Assembly (NCBI GenBank): GCA_018061965.1
Contig: JAGOTG010000004.1
Span: 1 to 64,000, forward strand
Direction: 5' to 3'
DNA: 64,000 nt
Source: Legionellaceae bacterium
GTDB lineage: Bacteria > Pseudomonadota > Gammaproteobacteria > Legionellales > Legionellaceae
Positions 51,974-60,350 of the stretch are shown here, piece after piece. Numbering within the stretch: the first letter of the stretch is position 1; each line of letters starts with the position of its first letter. The position numbers were made by a program, and so were the translations under genes. The notes beneath the pieces were generated by a model, which had not been told where the DNA came from, did no database searches, and saw only the letters and a list, made by a program, of their open reading frames with translations.

Positions 51974-53839
51974 ATGCTACAGAAGCTTAATGAACGCATT
52001 CAGGGTGCGGTGGCGTGGATCATTGTGGTTTTGGTCACAGTAACGTTTACGTTATTTGGATTAGATTATTATTTGCAATCTCATCGTAGTACAGAAGATG
52101 TGAAAGTAAAAATTAATGGTCACATCATCACAAAAGAGGCTTACGAATTAAATTATCGTCGGTTAAGTCAGAGTCAAGCACAAGATGCTTTGACTGCTGC
52201 ACAAGAGCGAGAACTAAAGCAACAAGTTCTGTCTGAGATGATGGTCAATGCAGTAAGTGTAAAGGCTGCGCGCGATCATGGATTTGAAGTGGATGGTCAA
52301 CAAGCGACTGCTGCTATTTTGCAAATCCCGCAATTTCAAGAGGACGGACATTTTTCCACCTCACGTTATTCTCAAGCTTTAAACAATGCATTTTTCACCC
52401 CACAAACCTTCCAACAGGAAGTTCGCCAAGGCATGTTACTGAATCAACAACGGTTTGCACTGATAGGCACTGAATTTGTTTTACCGAGTGAATTGAATCA
52501 TTTTGTTACATTGTCTATGCAAACCCGTGATTACCACTATGCAGTGATTAAGGCGGAAGATTTTATTGCAAGCGCAAAAATCACTCCAGAAGAAGAGCAA
52601 CAGTATTATCAAACTCATCAAAAACAATTTATGACCAAAGAACAAGTGAGTATTGAGTATATTCGCCTGTCTTTGAATGCGATGAAAGATAAAATCACGA
52701 TTACCCCAGATCAAGTCTCGCGTTACTATGAAGACAATAAAAACAATTATTTGATCCCAGCGCAATGGCAATTGGCGTATGTCCGGTTTCCAGTTAAAGA
52801 AGCGCCAATGAATGCTGAACAAGATGAGCGTGCCAAGCACGCTGCTAAACAATTCTACGATGCATTGTCTCAGTCTCCTCAGCAGCTTCCTACCTTGACT
52901 AAGAAAGCTGTGACCCAACAACATGCACAATCAGGTGTTTTACCGGTGGTGATTGCTGGTCAGTCTAATTTGGATCAATACCTCATCAATTTAACGGAGC
53001 CTGGACAAATTGCAGAACCTATCCGGACTAAACAAGGGTATGACGTATTGCAAGTGAAATCTTATAAACCAGCAGCTATTCAACCTTTTGGAGAGGTGAG
53101 ACAGTTGATCACGGAACAGTTGCAGCAAGAAGCAGCTCAGGAACAATATGCAGCTATGGAGGAGCGTTTGTCAGAACTAAGTTACCAGAATCCTGATTCA
53201 CTAGCCCCTGTGGCGAGCAGCTTAGGACTGCGCCTGGAGGAGACTGGTTTATTCTCGCGAGCCCAGCCGAGTCAAGATCCTATCACTCAGTACCCTGCAG
53301 TCAAGCAAGCTGCATTTAGCCATGATGTGGTAACTTTTGGCAATAATAGTGAGCCGGTTCAATTGGATGCGGATACACTGGTGGTATTACGGGTTAAACA
53401 ACATATTCCTGCGGCATTACAAGCTATTTCCCAGGTAAAAAATGTCATTGATTCAGTATTAGTGGGACAAAAGGCCAGTCTGGCAGCCAAAAACTTTGGG
53501 GAACACTTGATTGCCTCGACTCCTAAGTCTCTGCCTAAATCCCTGCATTGGAAGCCCGTGATGGCAGCCAGTCGTGATTCCGAGCTCACTGATCCACAAA
53601 TTAATGAATTGGCCTTTTCAGTAGGGGAATTAGGCGATTATGAAAGCATCTCATTGCAAAATGGAGATTTTGCTTTGGTGCGCCTATCAAAAATTACGGA
53701 TGGCCACTTGGATACCGAAGACAAAGAACAACTGCGTAATCTTACCCAGCAATTAGAAGCGAGTTATGGATTGATGGATTATGATTTGTATATTGCGCAA
53801 TTGATGACGCAAGCTAAGATTGTTAATACACCTTCTTAA
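51974..53839 (+). CDS. ppiD: Periplasmic folding chaperone PpiD (SurA-like)
   Basis: A 621-residue inner-membrane-anchored chaperone for exported proteins. One N-terminal anchor (IQGAVAWIIVVLVTVTFTLF), a SurA_N-like domain (about 35-190), and a degenerate parvulin domain (about 260-345) with QSGVLPVVI and FGEVRQLI. Length equals E. coli PpiD (623). ATG 51974 gives the family start MLQKLNERIQG; a GTG at 51932 would add 14 residues. Confidence 0.9.
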   Translation: MLQKLNERIQGAVAWIIVVLVTVTFTLFGLDYYLQSHRSTEDVKVKINGHIITKEAYELNYRRLSQSQAQDALTAAQERELKQQVLSEMMVNAVSVKAARDHGFEVDGQQATAAILQIPQFQEDGHFSTSRYSQALNNAFFTPQTFQQEVRQGMLLNQQRFALIGTEFVLPSELNHFVTLSMQTRDYHYAVIKAEDFIASAKITPEEEQQYYQTHQKQFMTKEQVSIEYIRLSLNAMKDKITITPDQVSRYYEDNKNNYLIPAQWQLAYVRFPVKEAPMNAEQDERAKHAAKQFYDALSQSPQQLPTLTKKAVTQQHAQSGVLPVVIAGQSNLDQYLINLTEPGQIAEPIRTKQGYDVLQVKSYKPAAIQPFGEVRQLITEQLQQEAAQEQYAAMEERLSELSYQNPDSLAPVASSLGLRLEETGLFSRAQPSQDPITQYPAVKQAAFSHDVVTFGNNSEPVQLDADTLVVLRVKQHIPAALQAISQVKNVIDSVLVGQKASLAAKNFGEHLIASTPKSLPKSLHWKPVMAASRDSELTDPQINELAFSVGELGDYESISLQNGDFALVRLSKITDGHLDTEDKEQLRNLTQQLEASYGLMDYDLYIAQLMTQAKIVNTPS

Positions 53840-53847
53840 TAAAAATA

Positions 53848-53892
53848 CCTCTCATCTGTCGCTGCGCGACACCTTCTCCCTGAGGGAGAAGG
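53848..53892. repeat. REP-like repeat (copy 1)
   Basis: ctcatctgtcgctgcgcgac followed by the palindrome ccttctccc-tga-gggagaagg (53872-53892). The same unit occurs at 57757-57801. Lies between converging ppiD and the 538-residue protein and could serve as a two-way transcription stop. Confidence 0.75.
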
Positions 53893-53952
53893 ATTATAAA
53901 AGGTTACTTTCAATATTTTTACTTATCCGTCCTGGAGCAGTGACAGGACTTA

Positions 53953-55569
53953 CTACATATAGCGACCTACTGCGCGAATGGCTGGCTCGTCCTGGCCTAT
54001 GATGTTGTCTATGCGCTCGTCTAACTCAGCCACTGCACGTTGGCAGTCGACTTTAGCGCTTTTATCCAGAACCGCTTGCTCTTGATCCCATTGTGCTTTT
54101 TTCGCCTGAGCGCGTTTGGGTGCGCGTCCCAGTTTTCCCATGATTTCACTGGCTTTTTTATTATCGATTGGCTTTTTATCCTCTTCGTCTCTGGAACGTC
54201 TGCACTCACCAATTTTGAACATTATTTTGTCATCTGGAAAACCGCATAAATGGGCACAATAATAAAACTCTTCCATAATTTTTTTTCTTAATTCAGGGTT
54301 GTCGCATTCTAAAGTCAACGTGACTGAGGAGAAGCCGTTTTTGACCATATCTTTAACCATGATCATCAGATCGGCGCCCAATAATCTATCCTGATAGTGA
54401 TAATAGAATGCATTATGCGGTGGAAAGCTAAAGTTGATATTGCCGTCCGAACAGGTGACTCGCAAACCACTGGGGGTACTGAGTTCGCCACGATTGTTCA
54501 TCACAAACTGAGCGTATTGGAACCATGCAGTAGGTGATACCCATGAGTGCTCTCGATCAGGGAGTGAATTCGCATAGTCTAAAAAAGAAATATCACGGTA
54601 TTTTTCACCTTGATGAGCACCACCAATCCCTAGGCGTGCAGTGAGATCTTCCGACTCAATTAAGGTTTTGGATTTGGATTTTTCTGCAAATAATACAAAA
54701 TTGGTTAATTCTGCTTCGGCTTGAGTGACGGCTTTATCAAAATCAGCCAGTAAGGCAGGTGTTCCTTTGTCCGCTTCATCTTTTTTATCGGGGGGAGTCC
54801 CGGTTTTAAAATCCTTGTCCAGCGCTTTTTCTGCTTTTTCGTGTGCTTCGTCAATCTCTTTTTTTAGTGTTGCAGCCAACGTGTTGAGCTCATGATCTGT
54901 GAGAAACGGACCACCATTTCCTCCATTTCTAACTCTGAGATTAGCAATTTCTGTATCTACCACAGCCAAATCTGCGGTTTTTTTGAGTTTTAACTGTTTT
55001 AACATCCTGTCATATTGATCTTTCACATAAGCGGTAATGACACGCGGATCGTCTACTTCGTTTTTGTCTAACAGTTGCTGTAGTGTTTTCATGCGGAGCG
55101 CGAATAGATTTAATTCTTCATTCAATCCGCGCGTTGGTGCTAAACGAGTTTGCGTTTCAGTGAGTAGAGCTTGTTTTTGCCGAGCTCTTGGCCCTTGGAC
55201 GGGATCGAGGAGCATAGGGTCAATTGCTTGTAGCAGCGATTCAAATCCGGTAGTGGTTCGGGTCAAAGTATTGACCAAATTGGTGGTAATCGATTGATTC
55301 GCTTTTTTAATAGGTTCATTTAAATAAGATGTCTTAATGCCCTTAACATTCTCTTTTAAAATTTTGGCGCGCGCTTTGGGGGAGTGAAAGCGATCAATAG
55401 ACGTGTCCATTTGATGTTGTAATAAATCCGCACCAAACAGGCCACGGCCATAATTTGCCGCTATATAAGCAGGACTTAATACCATATCAAGTGGAGAAGA
55501 CTTCATTGCAGAGAGTCGTTTTCTCATTGTGGGGACTTCGGTTTTGACGCGCTTATCGTTACTCATCAT
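53953..55569 (-). CDS. Unrecognised charged protein, possible LPD7-like domain (candidate effector)
   Basis: A 538-residue soluble protein without signal or membrane segment. Residues 60-330 are helical and charged. Residues about 345-465 hold a compact block (GLRVTCSDGNINFSFPPHNA, then ADLMIMVKDMVKNGFSSVTL and NPELRKKIMEEFYYC) whose pattern recalls LPD7-type domains of large polyvalent proteins; this is a weak resemblance judged by eye. The tail (about 480-538) is Lys/Asp/Glu-rich. It follows the GHKL gene by 86 bases in the same direction, so the two may be expressed together. Function unknown. Confidence 0.6.
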   Translation of the reverse strand: MMSNDKRVKTEVPTMRKRLSAMKSSPLDMVLSPAYIAANYGRGLFGADLLQHQMDTSIDRFHSPKARAKILKENVKGIKTSYLNEPIKKANQSITTNLVNTLTRTTTGFESLLQAIDPMLLDPVQGPRARQKQALLTETQTRLAPTRGLNEELNLFALRMKTLQQLLDKNEVDDPRVITAYVKDQYDRMLKQLKLKKTADLAVVDTEIANLRVRNGGNGGPFLTDHELNTLAATLKKEIDEAHEKAEKALDKDFKTGTPPDKKDEADKGTPALLADFDKAVTQAEAELTNFVLFAEKSKSKTLIESEDLTARLGIGGAHQGEKYRDISFLDYANSLPDREHSWVSPTAWFQYAQFVMNNRGELSTPSGLRVTCSDGNINFSFPPHNAFYYHYQDRLLGADLMIMVKDMVKNGFSSVTLTLECDNPELRKKIMEEFYYCAHLCGFPDDKIMFKIGECRRSRDEEDKKPIDNKKASEIMGKLGRAPKRAQAKKAQWDQEQAVLDKSAKVDCQRAVAELDERIDNIIGQDEPAIRAVGRYM

Positions 55570-55655
55570 TTTCCTTATATAAATATGAGCAATATGCGTT
55601 AATTATACCATATAATGCCCTGGTGGGCTATAAATACTGCGCTCGTAGTATAAGC

Positions 55656-57029
55656 CTATCTGCGAAGTGTCTTGGTTTTAGGTGCGCTCTGATTCGTATT
55701 TCTTGGCTGTCCGCTGTTATCTTGCATTTTGCTTTTAAACTCAGACTGTTTTCTACTCGCTGATTTTTGGTCTGGATTGTCTGACAAGGATTGTCTTACG
55801 TCTGCGGATGATGCTAATGAAGTGGTACGCGACTTACGGAGGGAGCGAACTGGTTGTTGAGTTCCGATGGTTTTTGTCCCTGAAAGATTATGAATATGAT
55901 CAGCAGTAGAATTGTGGCGAGCGGAAAATCCACTATGTTGTTTGCGTGGTCGAATGATAGGCGATGTTGGGACTAAACTGCGGGGGTGGCTGATATCCTT
56001 CGGACTATCTACTTTAATCGACGTAGCTGCCTGCGATTCCTTCTCTATCTCGGGTGAACTGCTTGATAAACTGCTGGTATCAGTAAGTTCTAATGGATCA
56101 GAAGATAATCCATGTGAAGGAGCCTTTCTTTGTATCACGGGAGAGTTTCCTGAGAAATCGCGATTAACTGTATCAATAGATAGCTCGGATAACCTGGGGG
56201 TTCTGATATTAGGGGATGTTTGACCGGAACTAAGATCTGATAGAGTAGTGCGTGATGTCTCTGAATCGCTGGTTGCCGGCCTGGTATGCTCTAATACAGG
56301 TATCGGCTCGAGTTGGGTGGTAATGTCAATACATGCCCCAGGGAGGTACTGATTATCACCATTTGTGAAACGAATTTCGGATTCAAAATGGCTTGCCCGC
56401 CGCACTTTTTGCCCAGGGTGCAACGGTTCACCGCTAAGAACAAGCGCAATGATGTTGCGCAAACCTCTACCGCTGCCGCCCATCATTCCCTCGTATTTAT
56501 CGGCACGTTTTTGGGACCCTTGATGCTCTTCGCTATATTCTAATTGATTTTCTTCAGTATTCAGTTTGTCAAGAATGGGCTCTGGAAATCCTGGTCCAGA
56601 GTCAGAAAATGTGATATTTACTTGGTCGTAAAATTTTTCTACATTGATATTTAATGCTACTTTTGTAGAGCGGTTGCTGGGATCTTCCATATGTTGCATT
56701 AAAAAAACATCGATGGCATTTTTAAATATTTCGGTATATGCATCGTAAATTAAATTGAATGCAGGGGAAGCTAGAAGCGCCACTTGTTCTTCTTCACTGT
56801 ATTTTTGCAAAAGAAGCGCTTTAATGCTTTCCATGAGATCTTCTGCGCCTACGCCAGCGAAATGATCGTTGAATTCATACAATGTATTAGAAAAATCCGC
56901 TTGTTCCCGGTCATCTAGAGGGCGCCCGCGTCCATTTTTACGTAAAAACAAGGGCAAATAATGTTGTAAATCCATTTCTACTGTAATGGACTCATTGTCT
57001 TCGCGAAACAATTCTATATGTTCTCTCAT
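55656..57029 (-). CDS. GHKL-type ATPase domain with long disordered tail (candidate effector)
   Basis: A 457-residue protein. Residues about 50-245 carry the ATP-binding fold of histidine kinases, Hsp90 and MutL: N-box E100-IFKNAID107, G1 box DSGPG (143-147), G2 box GGSGRGL (184-190), and a final strand ACIDITTQ. No His-phosphotransfer domain, membrane segment or receiver is present, so it is not a normal sensor kinase. Residues about 250-457 are Ser/Thr/Arg-rich and probably disordered (SETSRTTLSDLSSGQTS). The start is supported only by a weak ggat. Located next to another unrecognised large protein. Catalytic role (kinase or ATPase) and target unknown. Confidence 0.68.
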   Translation of the reverse strand: MREHIELFREDNESITVEMDLQHYLPLFLRKNGRGRPLDDREQADFSNTLYEFNDHFAGVGAEDLMESIKALLLQKYSEEEQVALLASPAFNLIYDAYTEIFKNAIDVFLMQHMEDPSNRSTKVALNINVEKFYDQVNITFSDSGPGFPEPILDKLNTEENQLEYSEEHQGSQKRADKYEGMMGGSGRGLRNIIALVLSGEPLHPGQKVRRASHFESEIRFTNGDNQYLPGACIDITTQLEPIPVLEHTRPATSDSETSRTTLSDLSSGQTSPNIRTPRLSELSIDTVNRDFSGNSPVIQRKAPSHGLSSDPLELTDTSSLSSSSPEIEKESQAATSIKVDSPKDISHPRSLVPTSPIIRPRKQHSGFSARHNSTADHIHNLSGTKTIGTQQPVRSLRKSRTTSLASSADVRQSLSDNPDQKSASRKQSEFKSKMQDNSGQPRNTNQSAPKTKTLRR

Positions 57030-57131
57030 TTTTTAATCCAAACAAAGATCATAATGATTTAAATATAGTCAATAAAACGAGTTATGTAAATATATACTTT
57101 TAGTTATTAATTTACCTTTTAATAAAATATA

Positions 57132-57155
57132 TAGGTTGGACCAAGGGCCAACCTA
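57132..57155. repeat. Short palindromic repeat
   Basis: taggttgg...ccaaccta around an eight-base loop, related in wording to the repeat at 124-160. It lies in the 260-base gap between the GHKL gene and the small secreted protein, which is otherwise A+T rich with no gene. Confidence 0.5.
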
Positions 57156-57289
57156 CATTTATCAGTCAACTAAAAATTAATTCACTGTAAATGGAGCATA
57201 AAATTACTTTACGACAATTTATGCTTTGCCAATTTAACAACAATTTGTGATATTATCGGCTTTTGTTTGAACATAATGGAGCAACTAAC

Positions 57290-57748
57290 TTGAAAAAACT
57301 TGCCATATTTAGTCACTTTATCTGTTTGTTTTTCTATGCTTATTGCGCCCATGCCGCAGAAACAGCTGCGGTAAATGTGGGGTTTGTGATTACCAACAAT
57401 AATTCAAAAGCGGTGGTGAAGTATGAGTTGGTAGATCCGAGAGGGATGTCTCACAAAGGAACGTTATATCCAAATTCGGCTTGGATGAATAGATCTTATG
57501 ATACAGCGGTTATTAATTTCGATGATCTGGATGAAAGTTTGTTTGGGGTTTATATGCTCCATTATAGGTCGTTGGATGCATTTTGGAATAATACTTTGTT
57601 TTCAAATGACAGTGTCGTGACAGTGCAAAAAAACTCAAAAGTGTTGTGTGCTATTTCTAGAGAGGGTGAAGATATCAAAGTGACTGTTGTGGATCTTGCG
57701 GATCTAAAAAAATCGGCACAAAATACGAATGAAATTCCTGGGGTTTAA
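57290..57748 (+). CDS. Small exported protein, family not recognised
   Basis: A 152-residue protein with signal peptide (LKKLAIFSHFICLFFYAY, cleavage near CAHA-A). The mature part looks all-beta (GFVITNNNSKAVVKYELVDP, YDTAVINFDDLD) with a single Cys. The start is TTG 57290, chosen because ggag stands eight bases before and the signal then begins correctly; the frame is open nine codons more. Single gene, followed by a REP-like repeat. Periplasmic or secreted; role unknown. Confidence 0.62.
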   Translation: MKKLAIFSHFICLFFYAYCAHAAETAAVNVGFVITNNNSKAVVKYELVDPRGMSHKGTLYPNSAWMNRSYDTAVINFDDLDESLFGVYMLHYRSLDAFWNNTLFSNDSVVTVQKNSKVLCAISREGEDIKVTVVDLADLKKSAQNTNEIPGV

Positions 57749-57756
57749 TTGATTAT

Positions 57757-57801
57757 CCCCTCATCCGTCGCTGCGCGACACCTTCTCCCTTAGGGAGAAG
57801 G
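57757..57801. repeat. REP-like repeat (copy 2)
   Basis: cccctcatccgtcgctgcgcg and palindrome ccttctccc-tta-gggagaagg (57781-57801), nearly the same as 53848-53892. Sits between converging genes and may stop transcription from both sides. Confidence 0.75.
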
Positions 57802-57844
57802 GGCAATCCTAATAAATGAGCAAAAAGAGACAGCATCGAGTTGT

Positions 57845-58633
57845 TTACCAAGCTGGAATGGCTGCATCTGAAAACAATTCCTTGGCTTTGGTTGTGACTT
57901 CAGGGCTATGGATGGCTTCTACGAATTGGTTAATTTGTGCCTTTTTAGTGCTGTCTTTGCGGATGACGATTAAATTCGCATAGGGAGAGTTTTTATTTTC
58001 GACAAACAACGCGTTGTGGTTGGGATGTAAGCCAGCAGGAATCGCAAAATTGGTATTGATAACGGCGAGGTCTACGTCCGGAAGAACACGTGGTAATTGG
58101 GCAGCATCTAGCTCGCGAAATTGATAATGATTGGGATTGGAACGAATATCAAATAGAGTCGAACCGCCGTTTTTTTTCAGGTGAATGAGTTTTGCATTTT
58201 GTAATAATAATAATGCGCGTGCTTCATTACTCGGATCATTCGGAATCGCAATGATAGCACCGTCGTGTAAGTCTTTGAGCGCGGTGATTTTATTGGAATA
58301 AATGGCCATCGGATAGAGGAATGTTTTGCCAATGGCTTCCAGACTGTAATGATGCGCTTTGTTCGCGTCGTCTAGATAAGGCCCATGCTGAAAAATATTC
58401 ACATCTAATGTCCCATCTTGCAAGGCAGCATTAGGCAAATTGTAGTCACTGAATTCAATAATTTTAATCGTCAGTCCATATCGGCTTTGTGCAATCGTTT
58501 GCGCGACAGTAATCACATCACTTTCTGGTCCTGTCATGGTACCCACAATCAAGGTATTGGGACTGGGTTTTTCACTGCAAGCAAGTATAGATAGGATAAT
58601 GCCTAAGAATAAAAATGATTTTAGATAACGCAC
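57845..58633 (-). CDS. metQ: D-methionine-binding lipoprotein MetQ
   Basis: A 262-residue periplasmic substrate-binding lipoprotein of the NlpA family. Signal and lipobox GIILSILAC, then TLIVGTMTGPESDVI, LQDGTLDVNIFQHGPYLD, IAIPNDPSNEARAL. Start is GTG 58633 with aggag eight bases before. Third gene of metN-metI-metQ; captures methionine and perhaps its analogues for import. Confidence 0.93.
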   Translation of the reverse strand: MRYLKSFLFLGIILSILACSEKPSPNTLIVGTMTGPESDVITVAQTIAQSRYGLTIKIIEFSDYNLPNAALQDGTLDVNIFQHGPYLDDANKAHHYSLEAIGKTFLYPMAIYSNKITALKDLHDGAIIAIPNDPSNEARALLLLQNAKLIHLKKNGGSTLFDIRSNPNHYQFRELDAAQLPRVLPDVDLAVINTNFAIPAGLHPNHNALFVENKNSPYANLIVIRKDSTKKAQINQFVEAIHSPEVTTKAKELFSDAAIPAW

Positions 58634-58644
58634 GAAAGTTTCTC

Positions 58645-59286
58645 CTAATCTTGTTGCGCCGCTCGCGCGCAGCGATCTCCAAACCATTGTAGTGCCTGGA
58701 CAATTAAGACAAGAATCATAACAGTGATGATCATAATACTCAAATCGAAACGTTGATAACCATGACGAATAGCGAGATCTCCCAGACCCCCGCCACCCAC
58801 GGTGCCTGACATGGCCGAATAATTAACCAAAGTGATGGCTGTCAGGGTGATGGCTTGAATAATGGCGGGACGTGCCTCAGGGAGTAAAATATAACGAATC
58901 ATTTGCCAGGTATTGGTCCCCATGGCAAAACCTGCTTCGAGCAGGCCTGGAGACAAGCTGCGATAGGCATTATCAATCAAGCGTGCAAACAGAGGCGCTG
59001 CGCCTAAGGTGAGTGGCACAATGGCGGCGTGAATACCGATAGACGACCCTACTAAGATCCGAGTGACAGGAATTAGTGCGACCAGTAAAATGATAAAAGG
59101 AATCGACCGGGCAATATTGATCACCGCTGATAGGGTGCGAAATAAGCTGGGTTGTGGTTTTAAGGCATGCGTACTAAATAATAGGGTGCCCAAAGGTAAG
59201 CCCAATAATACGGCAAATAACGTACTGGTTGCGACCATGTACAAGGTTTGTCCCGTGGCTATTGCAAGCTCATAGGCCATAATCAT
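58645..59286 (-). CDS. metI: Methionine ABC transporter permease MetI
   Basis: A 213-residue inner-membrane permease with about five helices. The binding-protein-transport family signature is visible ([17 protein letters not shown], the ATPase-contact loop), and [21 protein letters not shown] is the MetI mark. The start region overlaps the metN end; ATG 59286 gives the usual family length (E. coli 217) but ATG 59280 is equally possible. Lies between metN and metQ. Confidence 0.92.
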   Translation of the reverse strand: MIMAYELAIATGQTLYMVATSTLFAVLLGLPLGTLLFSTHALKPQPSLFRTLSAVINIARSIPFIILLVALIPVTRILVGSSIGIHAAIVPLTLGAAPLFARLIDNAYRSLSPGLLEAGFAMGTNTWQMIRYILLPEARPAIIQAITLTAITLVNYSAMSGTVGGGGLGDLAIRHGYQRFDLSIMIITVMILVLIVQALQWFGDRCARAAQQD

Positions 59287-60298
59287 TGGCGACATATCCC
59301 AGCACCTCAACAGTTAAATTCGCGAGTCTACACCGTTCCATAAACGGTTGTAAATGTTGTTCATCTGCGTGCAGCTCAACTATGAGCACACCACAGGTGA
59401 CGCCATTAAATCGGTCAATATTGGCTAATAAAATATTGATGTCTATATGTAATTCACGACTGATTTGTGAAATAAACGGACCGGTTGCTGTTTCCCCTTC
59501 AAAAAAGAGACGTAGTAAGGGTCTGCCAGTTTGATTCGTTGTTAATTCTCGTTGTAGGCATGCTGGTAATTTAGGGCTTAATTGTGCGTACAGCATTTTG
59601 CGCGCTAAGCTGGTTTTGTTGGTAAAAACAGTGGCCAGATCGGAGCACTCTATGACTTGCCCTGCTTCCATGATCGCAACACGATGGCAGATTTGCTTGA
59701 TCACGTCCATTTCATGTGTGATCAGCATGATAGTGATACCATATAATTTATTAATTTTTTGCAACAAATTTAAAATGGCATGGGTTGTTTCTGGATCCAG
59801 AGCTGATGTCGCTTCATCGCATAGCAGAATCTTAGGGGAACAACTTAAAGCGCGAGCGATGGCAACGCGTTGCTTCTGACCACCGCTCAATTGGTCTGGG
59901 TAGGCATGCATTTTATCACTCAGTTCTACCAAGGGGACTAATTCGAGGATTTTGGCATGAATAACGTCAGTGGTCATCCCCTGAATCCGCATGGGTAATG
60001 CAATATTGTCATACACGGTTTGGGTGCGTAATAAATTAAATTGTTGAAAAACCATGGCGGTTTTATGCCGGGCTTTGTGCAGTGCTGCGCCGCGTAATTG
60101 AGCGATATCTTCTTGGTCGACGTACACTTGGCCTTGATCGGGCCGTTCTAACGCATTCACACAACGCAATAATGTGGATTTCCCCGCACCACTGCGGCCG
60201 ATAATGCCGAAAATTTCACCCTCTTGGATCAATATATCCACATTTTTTAAAGCGCAGTGGTCGCCATATGCTTTGTTTAGATCTCGTAATTCAATCAT
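59270..60298 (-). CDS. metN: Methionine ABC transporter ATP-binding protein MetN
   Basis: A 342-residue ATPase. Walker [10 protein letters not shown], signature [12 protein letters not shown], Walker [14 protein letters not shown]-loop THEMD, and a C-terminal NIL domain (about 265-340) that senses methionine. Length as in E. coli (343). Preceded by a good promoter. No SAM riboswitch or clear MetJ box repeat was recognised in the 50-base leader. Confidence 0.96.
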   Translation of the reverse strand: MIELRDLNKAYGDHCALKNVDILIQEGEIFGIIGRSGAGKSTLLRCVNALERPDQGQVYVDQEDIAQLRGAALHKARHKTAMVFQQFNLLRTQTVYDNIALPMRIQGMTTDVIHAKILELVPLVELSDKMHAYPDQLSGGQKQRVAIARALSCSPKILLCDEATSALDPETTHAILNLLQKINKLYGITIMLITHEMDVIKQICHRVAIMEAGQVIECSDLATVFTNKTSLARKMLYAQLSPKLPACLQRELTTNQTGRPLLRLFFEGETATGPFISQISRELHIDINILLANIDRFNGVTCGVLIVELHADEQHLQPFMERCRLANLTVEVLGYVANDYGL

Positions 60299-60322
60299 GG
60301 TGAAAAACTCATTTTTTTTGTC

Positions 60323-60350
60323 ATTATACTGAAGCCTGATGAATTCTCAA
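60323..60350 (-). promoter_or_regulatory. Predicted promoter of metNIQ
   Basis: Minus strand TTGAGA (60350-60345), 16-bp spacer, perfect TATAAT (60328-60323), 25 bases before metN. Its -35 touches the stop codon of acetoacetyl-CoA synthetase. Confidence 0.65.

Noticed and set aside
60299..60322. SAM riboswitch or MetJ operator before metNIQ
   Set aside because: The leader is only about 20-25 nt and contains no repeated agacgtct-like boxes.
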